From CAYSYY01 sp964576115 [NCBI: uncultured Gemmatimonadota bacterium] (GTDB taxonomy: Bacteria; Blakebacterota; Blakebacteria; Blakebacterales), in contig CAZNUA010000040.1 in assembly GCA_964576115.1 (NCBI GenBank), forward strand, positions 22,222 through 31,334: a DNA stretch of 9,113 nucleotides, given 5' to 3'. How positions within the stretch are numbered: the stretch's first letter is position 1; each line of letters starts with the position of its first letter. A model generated the notes under the pieces. That model was not told the origin of the DNA and made no database searches. It saw nothing but the letters and a program-made list of their open reading frames with translations. Below are positions 1 to 6,708 of this stretch, piece by piece. The translations under genes and the position numbers were made by a program.

Positions 1-7
1 GGCAATA

Positions 8-19
8 GGACTTAAGTCC
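8..19. repeat. Perfect 12-bp palindrome downstream of the peptidase gene
   Basis: GGACTTAAGTCC is a perfect palindrome 15 bp past the peptidase stop. As RNA it would give only a 4-bp stem with a TTAA loop, and there is only a short T-rich stretch on either side. A protein-binding site or a weak terminator is possible; the window edge prevents a decision. Confidence 0.35.
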
Positions 20-34
20 CCATTTTCCTCCCGA

Positions 35-1030
35 TCAGGGCCGGTCGGTCCTCCCGGCACGCCCCACCGAAGCCCGGGCGAAGTGCAGGACCGCCGCGAC
101 GGTGGCCCGGGCGATCTGCGTCACATACCCGGGATCCATATTGGCCAGGACATCGTCGGGGGTGTGCGGGTAATCCGATTCATTGGTCTCATAGAAACCG
201 GTAATGACATAGCCCGCATCTTCGAAGGGCACGTAATCGCTGCCGTAGGCATGCGCGATACGGGTATCGAGCGAAGAATAGGCCCGCGTCAGGGCCGCCA
301 GGGTGTCGGTACAGGCCGCCGAAGCGGCGTTGTTCTCCAGGGGCTGACCTTCATCCCGCTCGCAGGTCACGACGGTATTGTCTTCACCGGCAACGCCGCC
401 GACCTCATCGATGTTGAGCACCAGGGCGATATCCATCGTTTCGGGTACCACGATCTGGTTGACGTAGGCCCGGCTGCCGATCAGGCCGATCTCCTCGGCG
501 GTGAAAGCGATGAACCGGATGGAGATATCGCACTCGATATCGGCCAGCAGGCGGGCGGTCTCGAGAATGACCGCCACCCCGGAACCGTTGTCGTTCACGC
601 CGGGCCCCCGGATGGTATCGTAGTGCCCGTCGATGACGAGAAAGCGGTCGGGATCGACCGCACCCCGTTTGGTGACGATGATGTTCTGCAGGGTGTGGTC
701 GCGGAAGACGACATCCTGACGGACGATATCGGTGTAGCCGAAAGCCGAAAAGCGGTCGACGAGCCAGTCGGCGGTGGCCCGCAGGGCAGACGAACCGGCG
801 CTCTTGACACCGAGGGTTTCGAGTGTGCGCAGCGTGGCCAGGACCGAGTCGGCCGAGACCCGCTCGACGATCCCGGCCAGGGCCGGCTCCGCCGCCAGCT
901 CGAGCCGGGGGGCGGGTTCCTGTGCTGCAAGACCGGGAACCGTGAGACCGACGATAGCCGCCAGGAGCACCAGTGATATCGCCGTACGAGACGCTTTGGG
1001 TCCGAACATGCCCGGAAACTGGTCGATCAT
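35..1030 (-). CDS. Exported M28-family zinc aminopeptidase/metallopeptidase
   Basis: Predicted secreted di-zinc exopeptidase of 331 aa that removes N-terminal residues from peptides outside the cytoplasm. Residues 1-36 are a signal peptide: Lys/Arg at 12-15, a hydrophobic core about 17-34, and a likely cut in the GLAAQ stretch. The M28 metal site is complete: His136 and Asp138 in GHYD, bridging Asp147 in VNDNGSG, catalytic Glu179 and ligand Glu180 in TAEE, Asp208 in NIDEVG, and His289 in YPHTPDD. Cys168, Cys223 and Cys240 could allow a disulphide. The frame opens further upstream to 1132, but ATG 1030 has AGGAAGGA at 1043-1036, 5 nt away, and the signal peptide starts there. It lies 98 bp after the heparinase-like gene on the same strand with no promoter I can see, so it is probably the last operon gene. 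The fold and metal site are certain; the substrate is unknown. Confidence 0.93.
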   Translation of the reverse strand: MIDQFPGMFGPKASRTAISLVLLAAIVGLTVPGLAAQEPAPRLELAAEPALAGIVERVSADSVLATLRTLETLGVKSAGSSALRATADWLVDRFSAFGYTDIVRQDVVFRDHTLQNIIVTKRGAVDPDRFLVIDGHYDTIRGPGVNDNGSGVAVILETARLLADIECDISIRFIAFTAEEIGLIGSRAYVNQIVVPETMDIALVLNIDEVGGVAGEDNTVVTCERDEGQPLENNAASAACTDTLAALTRAYSSLDTRIAHAYGSDYVPFEDAGYVITGFYETNESDYPHTPDDVLANMDPGYVTQIARATVAAVLHFARASVGRAGRTDRP

Positions 1031-1128
1031 ATCATTCCTTCCTGCCGATCGGGGATAAGGATGCTCTGAATTCTGGTACGACCGGTACTTGCCCCGGGTT
1101 CTGATGCAATGCCGGACCGCGTCGGCGC

Positions 1129-3468
1129 TCACCGCCCGATCTCGACCGTGGCCCGCCAGTAGCGGGCCTTGCCGTAGTCCTCCTGGACCGGGGTGCCGTC
1201 ATAGGCCAGGCCGTAATACCCGGGCTTGCCCTGATAGAGAAGCTGACCGTCCCAGAGCGCCCGGGTCAGGTTGACGATGGTGTAGTCGAGAGTCGAATCC
1301 CGGTGCCGGGCGAAGATGAAATCGCCGTTGGTCTCGACCTGTCCGACCTCGATCCGCCCGGTCTGCCACGTGTAGCGGGGCCGGCGCCAGTCACGGAACA
1401 TGTCCTGACGCAGGTCGTTCTTGGCCCCCACGATGTACTCGGCACCTTCATGTTCGATCATGACGCCGATTGCCGAGCGGCCGGGCCCGGTGTCGGCCAG
1501 ACGGATACGCTCGACCCACTGTTCGGGATCGTCCGAGGCGGGGTGCGGCACCAGGACCGTCACGAAAGCCTCGGTCTCGCCCAGTTCGAAGTGGTGAGCG
1601 GTCATCTGGTGGATGGCGATCTCCTCCTGGTAGTGCCGCTGAGCCGTCTCGGTCCCCTCGAGCCGGAAATGGGTGTGCGGAAAGCAGATGAGCAAGTGCT
1701 CGTCGGTGGGCAGTTCGGTGTTCTGGATCCGGTCATAGACGGTGTCGTACCAGTGCTCGCCGCGCGAGGTGATCTGCCGGGTGTGCCAGAAATTGGCGAT
1801 AGTGAAGTACTCCTCGACCCGGGCCTTGACGATATCGAAGACCACGAAGACATTCGGTTCCTTCACCCAGGCAATGACCCGGTCCCACGCATATCCCCAG
1901 CGGTCGTCGATCATGCGGGTGCGGCTGTAGTCGACATCGGGCAGGGTGATGAAATCGATCTTGCGGGTACGCACCTCGCGGTAGGAGCCGGCGTTGCGCA
2001 TGAACTCGAGCACCCCCTGCCCCGGCACGTCCTCCTGGTCGGAATAGCGCCACTCCCCCGCTTCCTGGCCCATGAAGATCTTCTCGGGTCGCACGCAGAT
2101 GCGGTTGTGGAAGTAATCCTGGCGGTAGGCTCCATACGGCCCGCTCGGCATGTAATCACGGTAGCCGCCGTCGTGGAGCAGAACCGAGCCCCCTGACATG
2201 AGCAGGGCGATCGAGTTCTCGTCGGCGTGGCCGTGGGTCATCTTCTCTTCCTCGACCGGAATGGTGTCGCGCAGGTAATCGCGGAAGTACACCCCGCCGT
2301 CGCCCTCGTCGCGGTAATTCAGGAGCAGGTAGGTGGCCTCGGGATCCCAGCCGTCGCGCAGGACGACCTTCTTGCCCTGCACGTCTTCCATGACCTCCAT
2401 CGAACCGCCGGTGGGAACTTCGGCTTCGATTGCGTCACTGCCCCAGCGGAAGGCGTCGAGCAGGAAGACCCCGAGCCCGATGCTGGCCGGTTCGTCGAAG
2501 TTCACGAAGCGGCGGGCGATCTCGTCGGCCGCCCACTGCAGGTGCGGATCGCCGTACTGGGCCGCTGCGGCCTGGAAAAACACCAGGTAATGACGCCAGT
2601 TCGCCGTCCAATGAGCGTCGCCGAAGTCGGGGACGATCCCGTACGGGCACATCAGGTTCAAGAAGTAGTGGGCGTAGTAGTAGATCTCGGGGGTGCGGAA
2701 GAGTTCGGCGAACTCACCACGAGTGTCGGCATAGCCCATCAGGGCATAGAGCCAGACGCCGTGGTAGATGGTGGCATCCTCGATCTCCCAGGCTCCCCAG
2801 TTGTCGTCCCCCAGAGCCCGGCGCTGCATCTCCCAGACCGGGGTACGCTCGTGACGGGGGAGAGCCCGTACGGCCCAGGCCAGGGTTTCGGCCCGCAGGG
2901 CGGTACGGTTCATGGGCCCCCACTCGGCCGTCTGCAGCAGGTACTCCATGCTGTGGGCGATCAGGTCGCGGCAGTCGGCGACCTCGCGACGGGAGAGGTG
3001 GCCCAGCCGGTTGAGAGTGTCGAAGGCCTTGATGTAGCGCATGGCGGTGAAGAAGTCGGGCAGGGCCGGGATCCCGTCGGTGTAATCGGGCCGCAGTTCC
3101 ACGGCCCACTCCGGGAAGGCGGCCCGGTAGTCGCCGTATTCGGTCAGCACTTTCTTTATCCGGGGCAGACAACTCCGGTCGTCCTCGTGCTCGAGGAACC
3201 AGGCGTAGATGACGGCCATCTCGAGCAGGCCGCCGGGGGCGCGGTAGCCGAAGACGTTCTCGGGATCGAAGCTCGCCTCCCAGCGCTCGATGATCTCGTC
3301 ATAACGCTCCCAGGTTGCATCGGCCGAGGCCCGGGCATAATCGAGGTAGGCCTGCCGCTCGATCCTCTCCTGGGCCGCGACGGCGCTTCCGCCATCACCG
3401 AGTCCCGAAACCGCCAGCAGTATCGAACCCAGCACCATCGCCGGGATGGTTGTCCGGCTGCCGCTCAT
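1129..3468 (-). CDS. Exported heparinase II/III-like protein (putative polysaccharide lyase)
   Basis: Predicted secreted protein of 779 aa. Residues 1-32 are a signal peptide (SRTT start, hydrophobic core 8-23, AVAAQ cut region). Residues about 35-345 are helical and aromatic-rich, consistent with the alpha/alpha toroid of heparinase II/III, alginate and oligoalginate lyases. The rest looks like the beta-sandwich part. The clearest signature is THGHADENS at 411-419, then LHDGGY at 431-436 and FHN at 453-455. His412 matches the catalytic-type His, and His414, Asp433 and His454 match the structural zinc ligands of heparinase II. Tyr235-His236 and Asn187 are other active-site candidates. Family members eliminate across uronic acid glycosidic bonds; the substrate here cannot be read from sequence. 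ATG 3468 is preferred to GTG 3477, whose codon overlaps the Shine-Dalgarno. It lies 77 bp after the symporter gene. It could also be a divergent family member without lyase activity. Confidence 0.85.
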   Translation of the reverse strand: MSGSRTTIPAMVLGSILLAVSGLGDGGSAVAAQERIERQAYLDYARASADATWERYDEIIERWEASFDPENVFGYRAPGGLLEMAVIYAWFLEHEDDRSCLPRIKKVLTEYGDYRAAFPEWAVELRPDYTDGIPALPDFFTAMRYIKAFDTLNRLGHLSRREVADCRDLIAHSMEYLLQTAEWGPMNRTALRAETLAWAVRALPRHERTPVWEMQRRALGDDNWGAWEIEDATIYHGVWLYALMGYADTRGEFAELFRTPEIYYYAHYFLNLMCPYGIVPDFGDAHWTANWRHYLVFFQAAAAQYGDPHLQWAADEIARRFVNFDEPASIGLGVFLLDAFRWGSDAIEAEVPTGGSMEVMEDVQGKKVVLRDGWDPEATYLLLNYRDEGDGGVYFRDYLRDTIPVEEEKMTHGHADENSIALLMSGGSVLLHDGGYRDYMPSGPYGAYRQDYFHNRICVRPEKIFMGQEAGEWRYSDQEDVPGQGVLEFMRNAGSYREVRTRKIDFITLPDVDYSRTRMIDDRWGYAWDRVIAWVKEPNVFVVFDIVKARVEEYFTIANFWHTRQITSRGEHWYDTVYDRIQNTELPTDEHLLICFPHTHFRLEGTETAQRHYQEEIAIHQMTAHHFELGETEAFVTVLVPHPASDDPEQWVERIRLADTGPGRSAIGVMIEHEGAEYIVGAKNDLRQDMFRDWRRPRYTWQTGRIEVGQVETNGDFIFARHRDSTLDYTIVNLTRALWDGQLLYQGKPGYYGLAYDGTPVQEDYGKARYWRATVEIGR

Positions 3469-3476
3469 CTCTCTCA

Positions 3477-3483
3477 CTCCCTT
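3477..3483 (-). promoter_or_regulatory. Ribosome binding site deciding the heparinase-like start
   Basis: AAGGGAG on the minus strand ends 8 nt before ATG 3468. The in-frame GTG at 3477 shares a base with this site, too close to be served by it, so ATG 3468 is preferred. Confidence 0.6.
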
Positions 3484-3501
3484 TCTCGTTATCCCCCGCC
3501 C

Positions 3502-3521
3502 GGTCCGCCGGCCGGAGGTCC
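3502..3521. repeat. GC-rich imperfect inverted repeat between symporter and heparinase-like genes
   Basis: A 20-bp dyad with eight of ten matching pairs, centred on CCGGCCGG, lies in the 77-bp gap. No T-run follows it on the minus strand (the sequence continues GGGCGGGGG), so a factor-independent terminator is unlikely. It could be an mRNA-processing or stabilising hairpin, or chance in GC-rich DNA. Confidence 0.3.
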
Positions 3522-3545
3522 TTCATACATCTGTCTGATTCCGCC

Positions 3546-5654
3546 CTACCGGATACTGACCATCAGCCAGAGCAGCAAAATGATCACCCCTACCAGCACC
3601 CAGCTGCCGAAGAAGCCGAGGTAGTCGAGGGGCGTGGGTTTCAATATCTCCCACTGCGATCCGGGCCAGATTTTCTCCTGCTCGTACCGGCCGGGATCGG
3701 CGTAGGCCGCCGCCAGGGCCCGTTCCTCCTCCTCGGGGGTGGGCTGAACCGGGGTGTGCATCTTCGCGAAGAAGCGATCGAGATGCTCTTTGCCGACCGG
3801 CCGGGTGAGGAAACTGATCGCGAAGAGGAGCAGAAAGGGAAAGACGGCGCTGAAAAAGAAGCGCAGGGCTACCAGCCACGATTTCGGGCTCCGGCTGAAA
3901 TCGAACCCGAACCAGCTCAGCACCCACAGCTCGGCTTCGAAGCGTCCTACTCCGACCCGGGGGGAGTCGGGATCGTCGGGATCTTCGCGGGCCACCGATT
4001 CGAAGAAGATGGCCGCCGGCTCGATGGTGTGCTCTTTCGTGATCGGCTCGCCGACGCGGCGTGCCCGCCCCTCGTCGACATCCTCCTGCAGGGCTTCGGC
4101 CTCGACGACGACCGTACGGGCCTCGGTCTGGCGCAGGAAAGCCGGATGGTGGGTAGCCCACGGCATCGAGGCGAAGAGGTTGGGGATGACGGCGTAGATG
4201 GCGATACAGATGACGACCTGGACCCAGACCGCCGGGCGGGTCAGACGCCGCCAGAGAAAACCGAGCCAGATCGAGGCGCCGAAGATGGCCGGTATGGCGA
4301 TGGCATACTTGAACAGCTCGAGCAGATCGTCGACCAGGATCGCCACCAGCAGGCCGCCCACCAGAGTGACCGCGATCGCCCAACGCCCCACCGCCAGGTA
4401 ATGCTCCTCACTGCGTCCGGGACGCAGGGGTTCGTAGACATTCTTGATGAACAGGGCCGAGTAGGAGACCGACGAGGCGTCCAGCGTACTCATGTTGGCC
4501 GCCAGGATACCGACCAGCATCAGACCGATGGCGCCGGGGATGAGCAGATCGCGGGTCATGAAGCCCCAGATCAGGTCGGGATCGTGCAGCTGGCCAGCAT
4601 AGAGCCCGATCGCCAGCAGCCCCGCCAGGGCCCAGAAGATCATGATCACCCGTTTGAAGAACATCCCCCCGATCATGCCGAAGCGGGCCGTCATTTCGTC
4701 TTTGGCCGAACCGGAGGTCTGCATGCCGGTCGCCACGGCCACAATCGAGACCAGGTTGGCCAGGACCATGGCCAGGATGGTGTACCAGCCGTAATCGCTC
4801 AGGGCTCCCGAGCCGAAGAGATCGAACATGTAGTCGGGCACAGCCGCATGCAGGCCGCTGAAGCCGCCGATCCGGGACAGTCCCAGGGGAATGAGAATCA
4901 GGCTGAAGATGACGATCAGCACCCCCTGGATCGAGTCGGTGATGGCCGCGGCCCGAAACCCTCCCAGCATGGTGTAGATCCCCACGATCAGCGCGAAGAT
5001 GAAGTAGAAAACGACAACCTTTGTGTGCGAGGCGAAGCTGCGCAGTTCCCCCAGCTTGTTCTTCTCGTTCAGCACCTCGTAGCGGGCTTCTTCTTCGGCA
5101 CTGAGGCCGGCCTCGGCACGCTGGTCGAGCAGATCCTGGTACTCGCGGAACTCGAGGATGCTCTGTTGCTCGGCGGCGGTGCACTCCTCCATGGTTTTCG
5201 GCGTCAGGGCCTGGAAGGTCTTGCCGGCCACCATGAAGCCGACCCCGCCGCCGAGGATCGAGACCAGCAGGATGAACACGGCATACGCCCCGCCGAGCGG
5301 TTTGGAGCGAAAGCGCTCGGTGAAGTAATCCCCCAGGGTTGTCAGACGCACCCGCCGGAAGAGATAGACGGTGAACCAGTAGAAGGGAGTCAGGAAGAGC
5401 ACCAGGTACTGGATCCACATCCCCCCGATGCCCTGGCGGTAAATCTCGCGCGAGACCGCCACGGCCTGATCGGCGTTGGTGGAGCAGCCGAAGTTGAGGA
5501 AGAACTGGTAGACCTTGCCCAGCTTGCGCCCGGCCAGGTAGAAATCGCCGGTGTCCTTCGTGCCTTCGGCCGCCCGCTTGCCGATCCAGATGATGACGAC
5601 GACATACGCGGCGATGATCAGGGCGTCGATGATGTGCAGGCCGAAAACCCTCAT
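3546..5654 (-). CDS. Sodium:solute symporter (SSS family) with two extramembrane inserts
   Basis: Inner-membrane Na+/substrate symporter of 702 aa with about 13-14 hydrophobic segments (near 10-24, 44-60, 78-99, 122-148, 212-230, 238-262, 289-310, 328-352, 369-398, 420-440, 446-468, 473-495, 593-616, 677-698). Family signatures are the GDFYLAGRKLG stretch at 36-46, YTMLGGFRAAAITDSIQG at 227-244, and NMSTLDASSVSYSALF at 387-402, the Ser/Thr-rich helix that contributes to Na+ binding in this family. A charged, helix-prone insert at about 152-208 precedes the YTMLGG helix, and an acidic loop of about 95 residues (about 496-592) separates the core from the last helices. The ATG overlaps the stop of the UroD-like gene as ATGA and has only a weak ribosome site, so translational coupling is likely. 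Some SSS members carry uronates or sugar acids, which would suit the heparinase-like neighbour. The transported solute is inferred from that context only. Confidence 0.95.
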   Translation of the reverse strand: MRVFGLHIIDALIIAAYVVVIIWIGKRAAEGTKDTGDFYLAGRKLGKVYQFFLNFGCSTNADQAVAVSREIYRQGIGGMWIQYLVLFLTPFYWFTVYLFRRVRLTTLGDYFTERFRSKPLGGAYAVFILLVSILGGGVGFMVAGKTFQALTPKTMEECTAAEQQSILEFREYQDLLDQRAEAGLSAEEEARYEVLNEKNKLGELRSFASHTKVVVFYFIFALIVGIYTMLGGFRAAAITDSIQGVLIVIFSLILIPLGLSRIGGFSGLHAAVPDYMFDLFGSGALSDYGWYTILAMVLANLVSIVAVATGMQTSGSAKDEMTARFGMIGGMFFKRVIMIFWALAGLLAIGLYAGQLHDPDLIWGFMTRDLLIPGAIGLMLVGILAANMSTLDASSVSYSALFIKNVYEPLRPGRSEEHYLAVGRWAIAVTLVGGLLVAILVDDLLELFKYAIAIPAIFGASIWLGFLWRRLTRPAVWVQVVICIAIYAVIPNLFASMPWATHHPAFLRQTEARTVVVEAEALQEDVDEGRARRVGEPITKEHTIEPAAIFFESVAREDPDDPDSPRVGVGRFEAELWVLSWFGFDFSRSPKSWLVALRFFFSAVFPFLLLFAISFLTRPVGKEHLDRFFAKMHTPVQPTPEEEERALAAAYADPGRYEQEKIWPGSQWEILKPTPLDYLGFFGSWVLVGVIILLLWLMVSIR

Positions 5655-6682
5655 GCCTGATCTGCCGTCCCTTTCCCGGGGTGAAGGCGGTCCCAGGCCG
5701 AAAAGACCGCGAAGATGTTCTCAGGCATGGCACCGGGCCCGAACTCGCACTGGGCGATGCAACCCCCGTCGGCCCAGAGGTTGTCATACACCCGTTCGAC
5801 CGCCTGCTCAACGTCGGCCGGGGTTCCATAGGCCAGGATCTGCTGGCGGTCGATCTCGCCCCAGAAGGTGATCCGGCCGCGATAGAGCCGGCCGAGCTCT
5901 TCGATGTCCATGCAGAAAAGCTGGCTGTTCAGCGCATCCACACCCAGGGAGGCCAGCTCGCCGATGATGCCGGTGATATGACCGTCCGAATGCATGAAGA
6001 CTTTCTTGCCCCGGGCCCGCGCGATCTCGGCGTAGTCGGCATAGAGGGGCCGAAAGTGCTCGTGCCAGATGGCCGGATCGACCATCAACCCCGCCTGGGT
6101 GCCCCAGTCGTCCATCAGGGCGATGGCGTCCACCCCGGTCGCAGCCCACGCTTCGACCTCGCGCAGGTAGAAACGGTGGATGGTGTCGAGCAGCTCGAAG
6201 AGTTCGGGAGGCTGTTCGAAGAGATCGATCAGGGCCTGTTCCATGGTGCGCAGGAAGCAGAGCCGTTCGAAGGGACGCACCACCGTACCGGCCAGGACGA
6301 ACTCCTCGGAATCGCGGCAGAAGGCATTGATGGCGTCGACATCGAGGTCGAGAACGACTTCGGGGGGGGTGAAGTCTTCCAGATCGTCCCACGTCGCAAT
6401 CAGAGGCTCGTGGACGATGCCGATGATCCCGTCCTGCGGATTCTCGAACCGGCAGCCCCACTCGTCGATGTAAGCGCCCCGGCGGTAGCGCTCGCCTGTG
6501 ACGGGAGGCGGCGAGCGGTAGAGCGCCGGAGCACCGACCAGATCGTCGGGCCAGGTGGCCCGCAGACGGACGACAGCATCGGGGTGGTTCCCTTCAGCCC
6601 AGGGCAGGAGCCAGGTCTGCCGGGGGATACGGGGAGGAGCGCCGAACTCGAGTGTGTCCCGAACGAGCTCCCGTGAGGTCAT
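5651..6682 (-). CDS. UroD-like protein (uroporphyrinogen decarboxylase/corrinoid methyltransferase superfamily)
   Basis: Cytoplasmic TIM-barrel protein of 343 aa. Family landmarks are MDDWGTQ at 190-196, FMHSDGHI at 229-236, LGVDALN at 246-252, FWGEID at 273-278, YGTPADV at 285-291 and MPENIFAVF at 319-327. The N-terminal Arg-rich substrate motif of true haem-pathway UroD is absent; the equivalent area reads PPRIPRQTW (16-24), so HemE function is unlikely. In MtaA/MtbA methyltransferases zinc is held by an HxC motif plus a C-terminal Cys. Here the first motif is His231-Ser-Asp233, while Cys312 sits near the expected place of the last Cys. No corrinoid protein is encoded nearby. ATG 6682 is chosen over GTG 6709 because GAGGGGAG lies just upstream of it and the segment before it is Pro/Arg-rich and unlike the family. 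It follows the Gfo/Idh gene by 26 bp. The family is secure; the reaction is unknown, with a one-carbon or decarboxylation step on a sugar-derived metabolite being only an inference. Confidence 0.92.
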   Translation of the reverse strand: MTSRELVRDTLEFGAPPRIPRQTWLLPWAEGNHPDAVVRLRATWPDDLVGAPALYRSPPPVTGERYRRGAYIDEWGCRFENPQDGIIGIVHEPLIATWDDLEDFTPPEVVLDLDVDAINAFCRDSEEFVLAGTVVRPFERLCFLRTMEQALIDLFEQPPELFELLDTIHRFYLREVEAWAATGVDAIALMDDWGTQAGLMVDPAIWHEHFRPLYADYAEIARARGKKVFMHSDGHITGIIGELASLGVDALNSQLFCMDIEELGRLYRGRITFWGEIDRQQILAYGTPADVEQAVERVYDNLWADGGCIAQCEFGPGAMPENIFAVFSAWDRLHPGKGTADQA

Positions 6683-6685
6683 GTT

Positions 6686-6693
6686 CTCCCCTC
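6686..6693 (-). promoter_or_regulatory. Ribosome binding site deciding the UroD-like start
   Basis: GAGGGGAG on the minus strand just before ATG 6682 selects that start. The alternative GTG at 6709 overlaps the TAG stop of the Gfo/Idh gene by one base and has no comparable site. Confidence 0.65.
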
Positions 6694-6708
6694 TCGGCGG
6701 GGTGGGCA

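Noticed and set aside
1031-1132. N-terminal extension of the M28 peptidase
   Set aside because: It would place 34 polar residues before a signal peptide and would overlap the preceding gene; the good ribosome site favours ATG 1030.
3502-3521. Factor-independent terminator after the symporter gene
   Set aside because: The dyad has two mismatched pairs and is followed by a G-rich stretch, not a T-run.
2227-3624. Plus-strand open frame of 465 codons opposite the heparinase-like gene
   Set aside because: Antisense to a recognisable gene with signal peptide and HGHAD motif; its own product shows no domain and runs through the intergenic gap.
3315-5660. Plus-strand open frame of 781 codons opposite the symporter gene
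   Set aside because: It is the antisense shadow of GC-rich codons. The translation is rich in Gly, Asp, His, Gln and Arg without a domain, whereas the minus strand encodes a clear SSS transporter.
5651-6682. Haem biosynthesis gene hemE
   Set aside because: The N-terminal arginine motif for uroporphyrinogen binding is missing and no haem genes are nearby.
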